A DNA stretch of 64,000 bases from Methylobacterium gnaphalii (GTDB lineage: Bacteria; Pseudomonadota; Alphaproteobacteria; Rhizobiales; Beijerinckiaceae): assembly GCF_007992215.1 (NCBI RefSeq), contig NZ_BJZV01000013.1:101296-165295 (forward strand). Direction: 5' to 3'. The notes beneath the pieces are model-generated. The model was not told the origin of the DNA, did no database searches, and saw nothing but the letters and a program-made list of their open reading frames with translations. This document shows, one piece after another, positions 1-9,501 of this stretch (position 1 is its first letter; every line of letters starts with the position of its first letter). Both the position numbers and the translations under genes were made by a program.

Positions 1-2
1 CT

Positions 3-455
3 TTTCCGTCAGTCACGAGCGTCCGGGTAAAGGACGCGCTTCAGACCGTGGACAGCCTCATCCGCAAGCTCACCCTTGCGATCCGCGGCGCAAGCGCCGT
101 CGCCGTGCTCACGAGCCTGCTCGTCCTTGCAGGGGCCATCGCGGCTGGACATCGGGCCCGCCTCTACGATGCCGTGGTGCTGAAGGTCCTCGGCGCGACG
201 CGCCGTCGGCTGATGCTGGCCTATGGCCTCGAATACGGTGCACTGGGGCTCGCAGCCGCCTTGTTCGGCCTGCTCGCCGGCACGGGGGCTGCCTGGGCCA
301 TCGTCACAAAGGTCATGCGGCTCGACTTCGCCCTCGATCTCGAAGGAGCCTCGATCGCCGCGGTAGGCGCGGTGATGCTGGCGATCCTGATCGGACTTGC
401 AGGTACCTGGCGCATCCTCGGCCAGAAACCGGCTCCTTATCTGCGGCAGTTCTGA
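3..455 (+). CDS. ABC transporter permease, FtsX-like, C-terminal part (cut by window edge)
   Basis: The open frame runs in from the left edge with no start, so only the last 150 residues are seen. It begins FPSVTSVRVKDAL, a stretch typical of the large double-FtsX permeases of the YbbP type. After it come three membrane helices (about residues 26-45, 63-86 and 106-125) separated by the ARLYDAVVLKVLGATRRR loop that marks FtsX-like permease domains. These inner-membrane proteins work with a LolD/YbbA-type ATPase, which would lie to the left of the window. The transported substrate cannot be told from this part. Confidence 0.85.
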   Translation, partial: FPSVTSVRVKDALQTVDSLIRKLTLAIRGASAVAVLTSLLVLAGAIAAGHRARLYDAVVLKVLGATRRRLMLAYGLEYGALGLAAALFGLLAGTGAAWAIVTKVMRLDFALDLEGASIAAVGAVMLAILIGLAGTWRILGQKPAPYLRQF

Positions 456-713
456 GCGCTTCGCCCAGCCTTGGACGGTTCAGATTAGAGCGACAACTTG
501 ATCAGCCTCCTGGCTTACGAAGTTTTAATCCCGTCTTCAGGGATGAAATCGATGCATGAGCCGTAACTCAATTTCGCACCGGCAAGCTCGACGGGGCTCT
601 TGTTTATGACGCGCCGACCGAACATATTTCGGCGTGAGGCACCGTCCGCGGAGCCGAAGGTATCGCGTGAGCCTACTCAACCCACGCTGAGAGAGCTTCC
701 AAGGGAAACTTTC

Positions 714-1481
714 ATGGCATTCGAAAACAGTCCGTTCCGTCAGACTGCCCAGCCCCAGGGTTACGCGGCTCCCCAGGTCGAGGTCGACCAGGGGCTGCGG
801 TCCTTCATGCTCGGCGTCTACAACAACATGGTCATCGGCCTCGGGATTTCCGGTCTCGTTGCCCTCGGCCTCAACATGGCTGCGACGGCGACGACCGCGA
901 CCGGCAAGCTCGCGCTGACCCCGTTCGGCCAGTTCCTCTACACCAGCCCCTTCAAGTGGGTGCTGATGTTCGCGCCGCTGGCCTTCATCTTCGTGTTCTC
1001 GTTCCGGATGGACCGGATGTCGGCCGCTTCGGCGCGGACGATGTTCTGGGCCTTCGCGGCCGTGATGGGCGCCTCGATGTCGACCCTGATGCTCGTATTC
1101 ACGGGCGCCAGCGTCGTGCGGGTGTTCTTCATTACCGCGGCAACGTTCGGCGCGCTGAGCCTGTACGGGTACACGACGAAGCGCAGCCTGTCGGGCATGG
1201 GCTCGTTCCTGATCATGGGCCTGATCGGCATCATCATCGCCTCGCTGGTGAACCTGTTCCTGGCCTCCTCGGCCCTGCAGTTCGCCATCTCGGTGCTGGG
1301 CGTGCTGATCTTCGCCGGCCTCACAGCCTACGACACCCAGAAGCTGAAGGAGATGTATCTCTACAGCGGCTTCGACGGTGAGGCGGCAGCCAAGATGTCC
1401 ATCAACGGTGCTCTGACGCTGTACCTGGACTTCATCAACATGTTCCAGTTCCTGCTCCAGCTCCTCGGCGACCGCCGCTAA
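714..1481 (+). CDS. Bax inhibitor-1/YccA family inner-membrane protein
   Basis: A 255-residue protein with about seven membrane helices after a short soluble N-terminus. The order of helices, the EVDQGLRSFMLGVYNNM entry and the closing LYLDFINMFQFLLQLLG motif are those of the BI-1/YccA (UPF0005) family, whose bacterial members act as pH-gated ion leaks or modulate FtsH. The frame is open to 600, but I chose the ATG at 714 because AAGGGAAA precedes it and family alignment begins there. It stands alone, facing away from obg, and is followed by a hairpin terminator. Confidence 0.9.
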   Translation: MAFENSPFRQTAQPQGYAAPQVEVDQGLRSFMLGVYNNMVIGLGISGLVALGLNMAATATTATGKLALTPFGQFLYTSPFKWVLMFAPLAFIFVFSFRMDRMSAASARTMFWAFAAVMGASMSTLMLVFTGASVVRVFFITAATFGALSLYGYTTKRSLSGMGSFLIMGLIGIIIASLVNLFLASSALQFAISVLGVLIFAGLTAYDTQKLKEMYLYSGFDGEAAAKMSINGALTLYLDFINMFQFLLQLLGDRR

Positions 1482-1507
1482 GCGCGACAGGCTCCTGAAC
1501 GAAAAGA

Positions 1508-1541
1508 GGCCCCGGCAGCGATGCCAGGGCCTTCTTCGTTT
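1508..1541 (+). terminator. Intrinsic terminator after the BI-1 gene
   Basis: GGCCC-c-GGCA / TGCC-a-GGGCC forms a stem with a GCGA loop (1508-1531), followed by TTCTTCGTTT. It begins 27 bases after the stop codon at 1481. Confidence 0.75.
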
Positions 1542-1565
1542 GGCGAGAAGCCTTTCTCCGTCAGC

Positions 1566-1641
1566 GCGAGGACAGCGAAGCAATCGGCGGCGACGCCCGC
1601 GATACAGGTGTGTTGGCTGTCAGTTGCTTCGCTGTGCTCGC
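1566..1641. repeat. REP-like intergenic inverted repeat
   Basis: GCGAGgACAGCGAAGCAA (1566-1583) faces TTGCTTCGCTGTgCTCGC (1624-1641). The arms are perfect over 12 bases, plus 5 more beyond one mismatch, with a 40-base spacer. It lies between two genes that converge. A related sequence, AGCcGAAGCAATC, occurs at 12061-12073, so this looks like one member of a dispersed family of palindromic elements. Confidence 0.55.
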
Positions 1642-1752
1642 AACGACAGAAGCTGTGGGCAAGCGCCGAACCTTAGGCGCCCGTTGTTCGAGCTGACCGG
1701 GAAGCTCGATCGCGAGGCACATCACGCCCAGGCATCGCCCCCGGCTGCCTGT

Positions 1753-2799
<1,047 letters not shown>

Positions 2800-2979
2800 T
2801 CAGGCTGTGCTGTGGCGGCATTGGCCGCCGAGATTTCGGTAGCGCAGGCTGCGCAGGCCCGCCTCGAACCAGTTCGAGCCGAGCCTTTCGAGGACGTCAT
2901 CATAGAGGTTGATCAGGACGGCGTCGTCCGGTGCGTGCAGCACCGCCGCCCCGATCGTCATGCGTCCGAACCGCATCAT
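2800..2979 (-). CDS. Small hypothetical protein between GNAT gene and obg
   Basis: A 59-residue protein, chosen to start at the ATG pair at 2979-2974 because GAGG lies about ten bases upstream. It begins 4 bases after the stop of the acetyltransferase gene and ends 12 bases before obg, so it is almost certainly co-transcribed with them. No family is recognised. The middle ([24 protein letters not shown]) reads like an amphipathic helical protein and the tail is basic with one cysteine. Its tight fit in a conserved operon argues that it is translated. Its function is unknown. Confidence 0.55.
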   Translation of the reverse strand: MMRFGRMTIGAAVLHAPDDAVLINLYDDVLERLGSNWFEAGLRSLRYRNLGGQCRHSTA

Positions 2980-2983
2980 GCGA

Positions 2984-3562
2984 TCACCCGCCTCGTGCGC
3001 TCGACCATTCGTTGCGTGTGAGCTGAAACAGATCGACCTCACGCTCGCCGCCGCGAGCGGGAAAGGCGTGCCGCTCACAGCCCTGCCGCACGAAGCCGCA
3101 TTTCTCCAGCACGCGACGCGACGCGACGTTCGACGTCATCGCCGACGACCTCAACACCTCACCGCCCGCATAGGAGAAATAAGCCTCCACCATCGTCGCG
3201 ACCGCCTCGCTCATCAGGCCCATCCCCCAATACGGCGTGCCGAGCCAATAGCCGAGATGTGCGCCCGAAACCGCCGGGTGTGGTCCGATCGAGATGACCC
3301 CGATCAAGGCACTCGGCGCCGAACGGAGTGCCAGCGCCATGGTCAGCGCCTCGCCCTCCGCATTCGCACGCCGCGCCTCGATGATGAAGGCGTCGGTGCC
3401 GAGCGGATCGATCGGATGCGGGATCTGCGAGGTCATTTCAGCAACCGCTCGCTCACCGGCGAGCCGTACGATCGCCTCGGCGTCGCGGGCCTGCGGCCAG
3501 CGCAGCCAGAGCCGTCTGGTCTCGATGCGGAAGACGTCGTCTCGGGTCAGATCGGGGAACAT
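2984..3562 (-). CDS. GNAT family N-acetyltransferase (RimJ/RimL type)
   Basis: A 192-residue acetyltransferase. It opens with [16 protein letters not shown], the N-terminal strand of RimJ/RimL-like proteins, and carries [18 protein letters not shown] (acetyl-CoA pyrophosphate loop) and [14 protein letters not shown] (motif B). It probably acetylates protein N-termini or amine substrates. Genes of this kind commonly sit between rpmA and obg in this order of bacteria. The frame is open upstream to 3871 through the rpmA-GNAT gap, but homology begins at the ATG at 3562. Confidence 0.9.
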   Translation of the reverse strand: MFPDLTRDDVFRIETRRLWLRWPQARDAEAIVRLAGERAVAEMTSQIPHPIDPLGTDAFIIEARRANAEGEALTMALALRSAPSALIGVISIGPHPAVSGAHLGYWLGTPYWGMGLMSEAVATMVEAYFSYAGGEVLRSSAMTSNVASRRVLEKCGFVRQGCERHAFPARGGEREVDLFQLTRNEWSSARGG

Positions 3563-3616
3563 CGCGTCCGCTCCTCGGGCGCCTCCTCGCGGAACACGAC
3601 CCCCTGGAATGACGAA

Positions 3617-3641
3617 GGGGAGGATGGTGCCCATCCTCCCC
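3617..3641 (-). terminator. Perfect hairpin between rpmA and the acetyltransferase gene
   Basis: GGGGAGGATGG (3617-3627) and CCATCCTCCCC (3631-3641) form an 11-bp perfect stem with a 3-base loop. On the transcribed (minus) strand it is followed by TTCGTC, a weak T-run. It may partly end transcription after the two ribosomal protein genes and so lower expression of GNAT and obg. Confidence 0.55.
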
Positions 3642-3735
3642 GGCGTTCCGATTTGCGCGTCTCGCGTCTTGCGTTGCGCCGGTCCGCCGGTTCGGTGTGG
3701 TGCACCGGCGGAACGCGCTGTCGAGGCGTTCGCCG

Positions 3736-4002
3736 TTACTCTGCGGCTTCCTGTACCGGTACTACGGCCACGAAGGCGCGGCCGCGTTTCGTCTGGAAGG
3801 CCACGCGGCCATCGACGAGGGCGAAGAGCGTGTGGTCCTTGCCGATGCCGACATTGGTACCGGGATGCCACTTCGTGCCGCGCTGGCGCACGATGATGTT
3901 GCCGGCGATCACGGCTTCCGAGCCGAACTTCTTGACGCCGAGGCGCTGGCCGGCCGAGTCGCGGCCGTTGCGGGACGAGCCGCCTGCTTTTTTGTGAGCC
4001 AT
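3736..4002 (-). CDS. rpmA: 50S ribosomal protein L27
   Basis: An 88-residue protein with the full L27 signature: [16 protein letters not shown] at the N-terminus, which reaches the peptidyl transferase centre, then [15 protein letters not shown] and [12 protein letters not shown]. Length and sequence are normal. It starts 42 bases after rplU, in the standard rplU-rpmA order. Confidence 0.98.
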   Translation of the reverse strand: MAHKKAGGSSRNGRDSAGQRLGVKKFGSEAVIAGNIIVRQRGTKWHPGTNVGIGKDHTLFALVDGRVAFQTKRGRAFVAVVPVQEAAE

Positions 4003-4043
4003 CGGGCTACTCCAGGATCTCTAAGGTTTCTGCGGACAGACGA

Positions 4044-4436
4044 TCAGGCTTCGGCGGAGGCGACCGCGGGGGTCTCGGTCTTCGCGGCCTTAGCCTTGCG
4101 GGGCTCGGCCTTCGAGGACTTGCCGCCGGCGCTGATCTCGGTGATCCGCACGGTGGTGAAGTGCTGGCGGTGACCGCGCTTGCGGCGCGAGTTCTGGCGG
4201 CGGCGCTTCTTGAAGGCGATGACCTTCTTGGTGCGGCCGTGATCGACGATCTCGCCGGAAACCGTAACACCCTCGAGCAGCGGGGCGCCGACCTGAACGG
4301 CATCGCCGTCGGTGAACAGCATGACCTCGCCGAAGGTCACAGCCGTGCCGGCCTCGCCTTCGATCGTGGCGACGGAAATGACGTCGTTGGCGGCAACGCG
4401 ATACTGCTTGCCGCCGGTCTTGATGACTGCGAACAT
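4044..4436 (-). CDS. rplU: 50S ribosomal protein L21
   Basis: A 130-residue protein. MFAVIKTGGKQYRV at the N-terminus and KVIAFKKRRRQNSRRKRGHRQ near residues 70-90 are diagnostic of L21, which binds 23S rRNA. An Ala/Lys-rich tail (KAEPRKAKAAKTETP) extends past the conserved core, as is usual in Rhizobiales. The frame is open to 4481, but the ATG at 4436 gives the canonical N-terminus. It is the first gene of the operon and has a promoter and leader upstream. Confidence 0.97.
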   Translation of the reverse strand: MFAVIKTGGKQYRVAANDVISVATIEGEAGTAVTFGEVMLFTDGDAVQVGAPLLEGVTVSGEIVDHGRTKKVIAFKKRRRQNSRRKRGHRQHFTTVRITEISAGGKSSKAEPRKAKAAKTETPAVASAEA

Positions 4437-4506
4437 CGTTGTCTCTCGTGTTCTCTGCCGGTCTCCCGCGACGAGGCGCATGGACCGTCTTCTTGTTCAG
4501 GTCATC

Positions 4507-4524
4507 CGCGCCCCAATGGGCGCG
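4507..4524 (-). promoter_or_regulatory. Hairpin in the rplU mRNA leader
   Basis: CGCGCCC (4507-4513), a CAAT loop in the + orientation and GGGCGCG (4518-4524) form a perfect 7-bp stem about 70 bases upstream of the rplU start, inside the leader predicted from the promoter at 4572-4600. It could be a protein-binding or stability element. A role in L21 autoregulation is only a guess. Confidence 0.35.
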
Positions 4525-4571
4525 AACGCGAAACGCGCGGACTTCGTCGAGGAAGCCGCGCGAGGTGATGG

Positions 4572-4600
4572 CCGATAGAGCGGATAGTCCGGCTTGTCAA
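4572..4600 (-). promoter_or_regulatory. Sigma-70 promoter for the rplU operon
   Basis: On the minus strand a perfect -35 TTGACA (4600-4595) is followed after 17 bases by TATCGG (4577-4572). The start of transcription would fall near 4565, giving a leader of about 130 bases before rplU. Confidence 0.65.
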
Positions 4601-4649
4601 CGAGCCTGCCGCATGAAGCGTCTTAAATCCGAGGCGCCACAGAATTTTG

Positions 4650-5192
4650 TCAGCAAGTGCTGCCGCTTGTAGTTCCGCTGTTATTTCGCATCACATCGAC
4701 AGTGTATCTGCTGTAGCTGGCACCTGCCGAACTGATGTATCCAACCAGAAACTTGGGTAAAATTGACGTATATGTGGTTGTTAGAGTGACCGCAGCGCCG
4801 AAGTCCTTATCGCGCATGATGGTCTTCGCCAATGCAATAACGGCACTATCGCTCAATGGGGAGTCATCCTTGCCGAAACAGGTCTTGAGCTGACCGCCGA
4901 CATATTGGATGCCGTAAAGATCGACAGACGCGTTTGGATAACGGATCAATGCGTTCGCTTCGCGGGGCAAATAGGACTGTATGAAATCCTGGACACAACT
5001 GGAAGCTGAGCAACTTGTCATTGCCCGGGCTATGAGTACCGATGCGCGGTCGGCATCCCGCTTTGCGCTGACCATGTAAACGAGATCAAAGCCACCCATC
5101 AAGATGAGCAACAAGACGCTACTGAGCAAAGCGAACTCGACTGAGGCGACGCCTGATTGCTCTCGGCGAAAGCACTTAAACGGGTTACGCAT
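4650..5192 (-). CDS. TadE/TadG-like pseudopilin, third gene of the cluster
   Basis: A 180-residue protein with the TadE layout: a short basic N-terminus with FRREQSGVASVEFALLSSVLLLILMGGFDLVYM, which contains the conserved Gly-x-x-Ser-Val-Glu-Phe-Ala motif and one membrane helix (about 17-40). A periplasmic domain follows with three Cys in its first half (CSASSC) and two near the end. Minor pilins of this type take part in Flp/tight-adherence pilus assembly. It follows two related genes on the same strand, with 129 bases between it and the next. No CpaB, TadA, TadB or TadC gene is in the window. Confidence 0.75.
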   Translation of the reverse strand: MRNPFKCFRREQSGVASVEFALLSSVLLLILMGGFDLVYMVSAKRDADRASVLIARAMTSCSASSCVQDFIQSYLPREANALIRYPNASVDLYGIQYVGGQLKTCFGKDDSPLSDSAVIALAKTIMRDKDFGAAVTLTTTYTSILPKFLVGYISSAGASYSRYTVDVMRNNSGTTSGSTC

Positions 5193-5321
5193 GCACCGGC
5201 ATCCTACCTAATTTTCGACCATGGAGTCGTGAGGCGATCGGACCGGCTGCTCACGTTTTCTACTCGTCGCGCTCTTGGACAGAGAAACCCATTTCGCCGT
5301 AGCAGAAGACATCTTCACCCC

Positions 5322-5819
5322 TCATTGTCTGCGGAAGATGACCGAATCTTTCGCGGTCAGAATGGGTATGAAGGGAACGATCCGCGGAGCAGGCATCGTG
5401 GCCCGCAATACAAGCACATCGCCGATTGCACCGGTTGAGAACGCAGTTCCGGAGATCGCCGTTGGGCTGGTCGACAAATCGGCCAAGCGCATCATCTCGA
5501 CCTTCACGCCTTTGGTCGAATTCAGACAATCGGCCTGAAAAGCAATCTTTGCGCACAGCTTAGCGACATAGCCGGACTTATTCCCCGATGTGAGCTCCGT
5601 TTCGGGATTGGATGCGCTGCTGTACAGAGCGTCGCTGAGAGTCAGCTGCGTGTAATACAGCATCACGAACTGAAGAACGCCCAAGCAAAGCATCAGAAAT
5701 GGCGTTGCGACGAGGGCGAACTCGACAGCGGATGCCCCCCTTTGATCGGACAGGGCTCGCAGAGGCCAGCGTACCGGCCCTCTGAGCTGTATGGCGCGAT
5801 GGGCATTCATCACGGACAC
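5322..5819 (-). CDS. TadE-like pseudopilin, second gene of the cluster
   Basis: A 165-residue protein with a 26-residue basic cytoplasmic lead and then SDQRGASAVEFALVATPFLMLCLGVLQFVMLYY, which holds the Glu-5-type pseudopilin motif and the single membrane helix. A periplasmic part follows, with the paired cysteines expected of TadE proteins. Its start overlaps the end of the upstream TadG-like gene by 10 bases, which points to coupled translation. It is probably a minor component of an Flp-type pilus. Expression and partner genes cannot be judged here. Confidence 0.8.
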   Translation of the reverse strand: MSVMNAHRAIQLRGPVRWPLRALSDQRGASAVEFALVATPFLMLCLGVLQFVMLYYTQLTLSDALYSSASNPETELTSGNKSGYVAKLCAKIAFQADCLNSTKGVKVEMMRLADLSTSPTAISGTAFSTGAIGDVLVLRATMPAPRIVPFIPILTAKDSVIFRRQ

Positions 5820-7045
5820 GAATTCTCGCAGATGCGCAGGTAGTCGATTAGGCCGCCGAAGCTGTCATCAAGGCCAGCTGCCCGCCATGAGATCCGATAT
5901 TCACCCTTGGTCGTGACTTTGAATTTATAACTGCGTGGCGTCCAAAGTTTCGCCCAGACGCATACATCGACCATGTAAGCCTTCATGTAGTTGGCATCAG
6001 CGGTGCTCGATGTCGCGGTCAAGGCTTGATTGTCGGACTTGTAGCCACTGCTTTTTGGCTCAACCCAAAGTTCGATACGGCGCGTCTGGCCATCGAGACT
6101 GATGGTACTGGCTCCGGCAGCGTTCTTGGCGACGTCATTGTTTCGCGTCAGTCCGTCCGTATCTGCAGGATTGGAACAGATGACGTCATCGTTAGGATAT
6201 TGGTAGTTTCCGACGTTCTTACGCGCGGTATAGACGTAAGCAACTTCGTATGTCCCTACATCGAGCGTCAGCGGCATGTTGATCGACGAGTTCGTCGTCT
6301 GTCCGCTCTGCTTACAAGCCGTTGTTTGGTTAGAGTTCGTTGTACCGACCCTATTGCCACAATCGCTGTCGAGCTCGGCGAAAGCCTGACCATATTGCAC
6401 GCCATCGCCCGTCGTGATCGCCGACAACTGGTCGACCTCGACACCGGCGTTGGTGGTTCCCCAGCTCTTGCCCTGGCAGACCCCGCTCTGGCAGTTCGCC
6501 TGCGACATCGTTCCGAACACACCCCACCCGCCTTTGAGCTGAGAGTTGTAGCCTTCGAAAGACTCGGACATCAGCAACGTCGGCGGTCCAGCCGAACCTC
6601 CCCAGTTCACGGAGCAGTCGCGCACCACCGTGAAGCTTATGCTGTCCTTGCTCAGGATGCTCTTGAAGAAGAGCGCCTGGGACCCAGTCGCAGCCACATG
6701 GATGTTGCCTGGGCGAACGTTGAGCGCTGGAGTCGTGAGCACCAGATCCGAGACTGTCGGTGTCGCCTTGATCGTCGCCGTCGACGCCAAAGACCGTGCG
6801 GCGCTGTTATTGTCCGCGTAGGACTGGACTGTGGCCGCATATGTCGATGGCATCGTCGTAGAACTACCAAGGCTCTCGACGTAGATTTCGGCCTGCTTAC
6901 AGGTGAGATCCGCCGCCGAGGTCAGGCGTTGTTTGTACTCGATGGCGCGGGATATCTCGATGCCGCCACCGATCCCGACGATGAGGACGGGCAGCAATAG
7001 GGCGAACAGTAGCGCCACGCTGCCGGATTGGTCCCGGTTGAACAT
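5810..7045 (-). CDS. TadG-like pilus protein fused to a beta-rich, possibly carbohydrate-binding C-terminal domain
   Basis: A 411-residue protein. Residues 1-30 are a TadG-type anchor (RDQSGSVALLFALLLPVLIVGIGGG). Residues 30-150 resemble the usual TadG N-terminal domain (EYKQRLTSAADLTCKQAE, FFKSILSKDSISF). Residues 155-411 differ from ordinary TadG. They contain SESFEGY, GTYEVAYVYTARKN, RRIELWVEP and, near the end, GLDDSFGGLIDYLRICENSC, a pattern like galactose-binding-fold or DUF642-type domains. It is the first gene of the three-gene operon. The base composition is more AT-rich and the codon use less biased than in flanking genes, which suggests transfer. Confidence 0.7.
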   Translation of the reverse strand: MFNRDQSGSVALLFALLLPVLIVGIGGGIEISRAIEYKQRLTSAADLTCKQAEIYVESLGSSTTMPSTYAATVQSYADNNSAARSLASTATIKATPTVSDLVLTTPALNVRPGNIHVAATGSQALFFKSILSKDSISFTVVRDCSVNWGGSAGPPTLLMSESFEGYNSQLKGGWGVFGTMSQANCQSGVCQGKSWGTTNAGVEVDQLSAITTGDGVQYGQAFAELDSDCGNRVGTTNSNQTTACKQSGQTTNSSINMPLTLDVGTYEVAYVYTARKNVGNYQYPNDDVICSNPADTDGLTRNNDVAKNAAGASTISLDGQTRRIELWVEPKSSGYKSDNQALTATSSTADANYMKAYMVDVCVWAKLWTPRSYKFKVTTKGEYRISWRAAGLDDSFGGLIDYLRICENSCP

Positions 7046-7207
7046 CGAAGGAGGCCCGAGAAAACGTTCTTGTGCGACCTCCGTACTAGAATGAGACAGT
7101 AAAAAAACACTCTTCCAAATACCGCATAGCGTTCGCGTACGCGGCTTTTCAGCGCGAAGGAAAATAAAACTTTAAGACAATTGCCGAAACGCCTGAGCCC
7201 GAACGCT

Positions 7208-8746
7208 TCACCGTTTCGTCAGACCACCCAACACGTTGCGCAGGATCGCATGGCCGATCTGGGTGCCGACGCTGCGGGCCATGGATCGGGCCGCGTTGGT
7301 GATGACCTGCTCGGTGAGGCTCGGCTTGGTGCGACCCCTACCCTTGCCGGCCGGCGCTGGAGCCGATCTGCCGCCGAATATCCCGCCGATGCTGTTCAGC
7401 AAGCCGCCGAGACCGCCCTCGGACTGGTTCGCGGCCTCCGCCGTGTCGCTGTCGAGATTCTTTCGCTTGGCAAGCATCTCGTAGGCGCTCTCGCTGTCGA
7501 CCGCCTCGTCGTACTTGCCCCTGATCGTGCTCTTGGCGATGAATTCGGTGCGCTCCGCTGAGGTCAGCGGCCCGACGCGGCCCTGGGGCGGCGCGATCAG
7601 CGTGCGCTCGACCATCGAGGGCGTGCCCTTGGCCTCGAGAAACGAGACCAAAGCCTCGCCGACGGCGAGCTCGGTGATCGCCTTCGAAACATCGAAACCT
7701 GGGTTCTGCCGGAAAGTCTCGGCGGCGGCGCGTACCGCCTTCTGATCGCGGGGGGTGAACGCGCGCAGGGCATGCTGCACACGGTTGCCGAGCTGACCGA
7801 GCACCGTTTCCGGCACGTCGAGCGGATTTTGCGTCACGAAATAGACGCCGACGCCCTTGGAGCGGATCAGGCGCACCACCTGCTCCACCGCATCGAGCAG
7901 GGGCTTCGGCGCATCGTTGAAGAGCAGATGCGCCTCATCGAAGAAGAAGACCAGCTTCGGCTTGTCGAGATCGCCCACCTCGGGAAGCTGCTCGAACAGC
8001 TCGGAGAGCATCCACAGCAGGAACGAGGCGTAGAGCCGCGGACGCTGCATCAGCTTGTCGGCGGCGAGAATGTTGACCATGCCGCGTCCGTCGCGGTCGG
8101 TGCGCATGAAGTCGTGCAGGTCGAGGGCCGGCTCGCCGAGGAACTTGTCGGCCCCTTGGTTCTCCAGCACCAGCAGCGCGCGCTGGATCGCGCCGACCGA
8201 GGCGGCGGAGACGTTGCCGTACTTGGCGCCGAGCTCCTTCGCATTCTCGGAGAGGAAGCCGAGGATCGCGCGCAGATCCTTCAGGTCGATGACCGGCCAC
8301 TGGTTCTCGTCGGCGACGCGGAAGGCGATGTTGAGCACGCCCTCCTGCGTGTCGTTCAGTTCGAGCAGCCGCCCGAGCAGCAGCGGGCCCATCTCGGTGA
8401 CCGTGCAGCGGATCGGATGACCCTGCTCGCCGAAGAGGTCCCAGAAGGTGACCGGGAAGCGGTCGGGCTCGTAGGTGATCCCGAGTTCCTCGGCTCGCTT
8501 GACGAAGGCCGGCTTCGCTTCGCCGGCCGCGGCGATGCCCGAGAGGTCTCCCTTGATGTCGGCGGCAAAGACCGGGACGCCGGCATTGGAAAAGCCCTCG
8601 GCCAGAACCTGCAGCGTCACGGTCTTGCCGGTGCCGGTGGCGCCCGCGACGAGCCCGTGCCGGTTGGCGAGTTTCAGCGCCAGCACCTCGGGCTTCGCGG
8701 TCTTGCCCGTGCTCTTGCCAACCAGGATCGTGCCGTCGCCCACCAT
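7208..8746 (-). CDS. HerA-like helicase ATPase, DUF853/YjgR family
   Basis: A 512-residue ATPase. Walker A GATGTGKT is at 35-42 and Walker B LVFFFDE ends at D270-E271. The VTQNPLDVPETVLGQLGNR and FTPRDQKAVRAAAETF stretches are characteristic of the DUF853 (YjgR) family, which belongs to the HerA/FtsK superfamily. The physiological role is not established. The C-terminal 100 residues are low-complexity and glycine-rich (GGLGGLLNSIGGIFGG), followed by a basic helix. It is transcribed alone, away from the small DUF2267-like gene. Confidence 0.88.
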   Translation of the reverse strand: MVGDGTILVGKSTGKTAKPEVLALKLANRHGLVAGATGTGKTVTLQVLAEGFSNAGVPVFAADIKGDLSGIAAAGEAKPAFVKRAEELGITYEPDRFPVTFWDLFGEQGHPIRCTVTEMGPLLLGRLLELNDTQEGVLNIAFRVADENQWPVIDLKDLRAILGFLSENAKELGAKYGNVSAASVGAIQRALLVLENQGADKFLGEPALDLHDFMRTDRDGRGMVNILAADKLMQRPRLYASFLLWMLSELFEQLPEVGDLDKPKLVFFFDEAHLLFNDAPKPLLDAVEQVVRLIRSKGVGVYFVTQNPLDVPETVLGQLGNRVQHALRAFTPRDQKAVRAAAETFRQNPGFDVSKAITELAVGEALVSFLEAKGTPSMVERTLIAPPQGRVGPLTSAERTEFIAKSTIRGKYDEAVDSESAYEMLAKRKNLDSDTAEAANQSEGGLGGLLNSIGGIFGGRSAPAPAGKGRGRTKPSLTEQVITNAARSMARSVGTQIGHAILRNVLGGLTKR

Positions 8747-8878
8747 GCCGTGTCGTCCTCTCGCGATGCTTGCACTCTAGGCCGGAAGCGCGACGGTTTT
8801 CCAGGCGCGACAGTCGTCGCCCTTGATTTCATGGGTCGGGCGTCGGATGGACCTGAGGAACCGACGAGAGGACATTTC

Positions 8879-9262
8879 ATGGAAGAGCTGATCGCCCGCA
8901 TCACCAACCGCACGGGCGTCGATGCCGATACGGCGAAGGCCGCGATCGGGCACATCCTCGCCTTTCTGCAGAAGGAAGGGCCGGCCGAAGACGTCGCGCA
9001 GCTCATCGCAAAGCTGCCGGGCGCCGAGGCAGCCATTGCGGAATCGAATGCGGAAGAGGGCGGTGGCGGTCTGCTGGGCATGCTCGGCGGCCTGGGCGGC
9101 GGCGTCATGGCGCTCGGCCAGAAGCTGATGTCGGCCGGTGTCTCGATGAGCCAGATGCAGCCTCTCGGCCAGGAACTCTTCGCCTACGGGCGCGAGAAGG
9201 CCGGCGAGGACACGATGGGCAGGATCATCGGCGCGATCCCGGGCGTCAGCCAGTTCGTCTGA
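8879..9262 (+). CDS. DUF2267-like small protein
   Basis: A 127-residue protein. Residues 1-55 (EELIARITNRTGVDADTAKAAIGHILAFL, then AQLIAKLPGAE) look like the helical DUF2267/DUF2780 type. A glycine-rich hinge (GGGGLLGMLGGLGGG, about 61-75) and a second helical part follow. The ATG at 8879 has GAGAGGAC just upstream. The frame stays open far to the left, but that is the shadow of the HerA-like gene. Function is unknown. It is divergent from the ATPase gene and ends at a strong terminator. Confidence 0.8.
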   Translation: MEELIARITNRTGVDADTAKAAIGHILAFLQKEGPAEDVAQLIAKLPGAEAAIAESNAEEGGGGLLGMLGGLGGGVMALGQKLMSAGVSMSQMQPLGQELFAYGREKAGEDTMGRIIGAIPGVSQFV

Positions 9263-9277
9263 GGCAGAGCGCTTCGA

Positions 9278-9306
9278 AACCCTCCCCTCTGCGGGGGAGG
9301 GTTATT
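9278..9306 (+). terminator. Intrinsic terminator after the DUF2267-like gene
   Basis: AACCCTCCCC / GGGGAGGGTT (9278-9287 and 9294-9303) form a perfect 10-bp stem with a 6-base loop, followed by ATTT, 15 bases after the stop. Confidence 0.8.
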
Positions 9307-9501
9307 TCCGAGCCGCCAAAACCCTTAGCCGGTTTCGTTCGGCGGCCGTGATGGAGATACGGCCCTGCGCGGCTGATTCTGCTCCGCGAGCACGCACCTA
9401 ACCCGCTGTCCCACCTCGCCTTCCGATGTCATAAAAGCGTGCGCGCTTCGTGATGATGTGCGCGGATCAAGGCCGGGCCGGCCTCGTGGGGCGAGCTGGA
9501 C

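Noticed and set aside
537..1583. 348-codon minus-strand frame opposite the BI-1 gene
   Set aside because: It mirrors the plus-strand gene in high-GC DNA. Its translation is His/Arg/Glu-rich and matches no fold.
7772..8878. Long plus-strand frame running into the DUF2267-like gene
   Set aside because: It is antisense to the HerA-like ATPase. Only the part from 8879 has a start site and family-like sequence.
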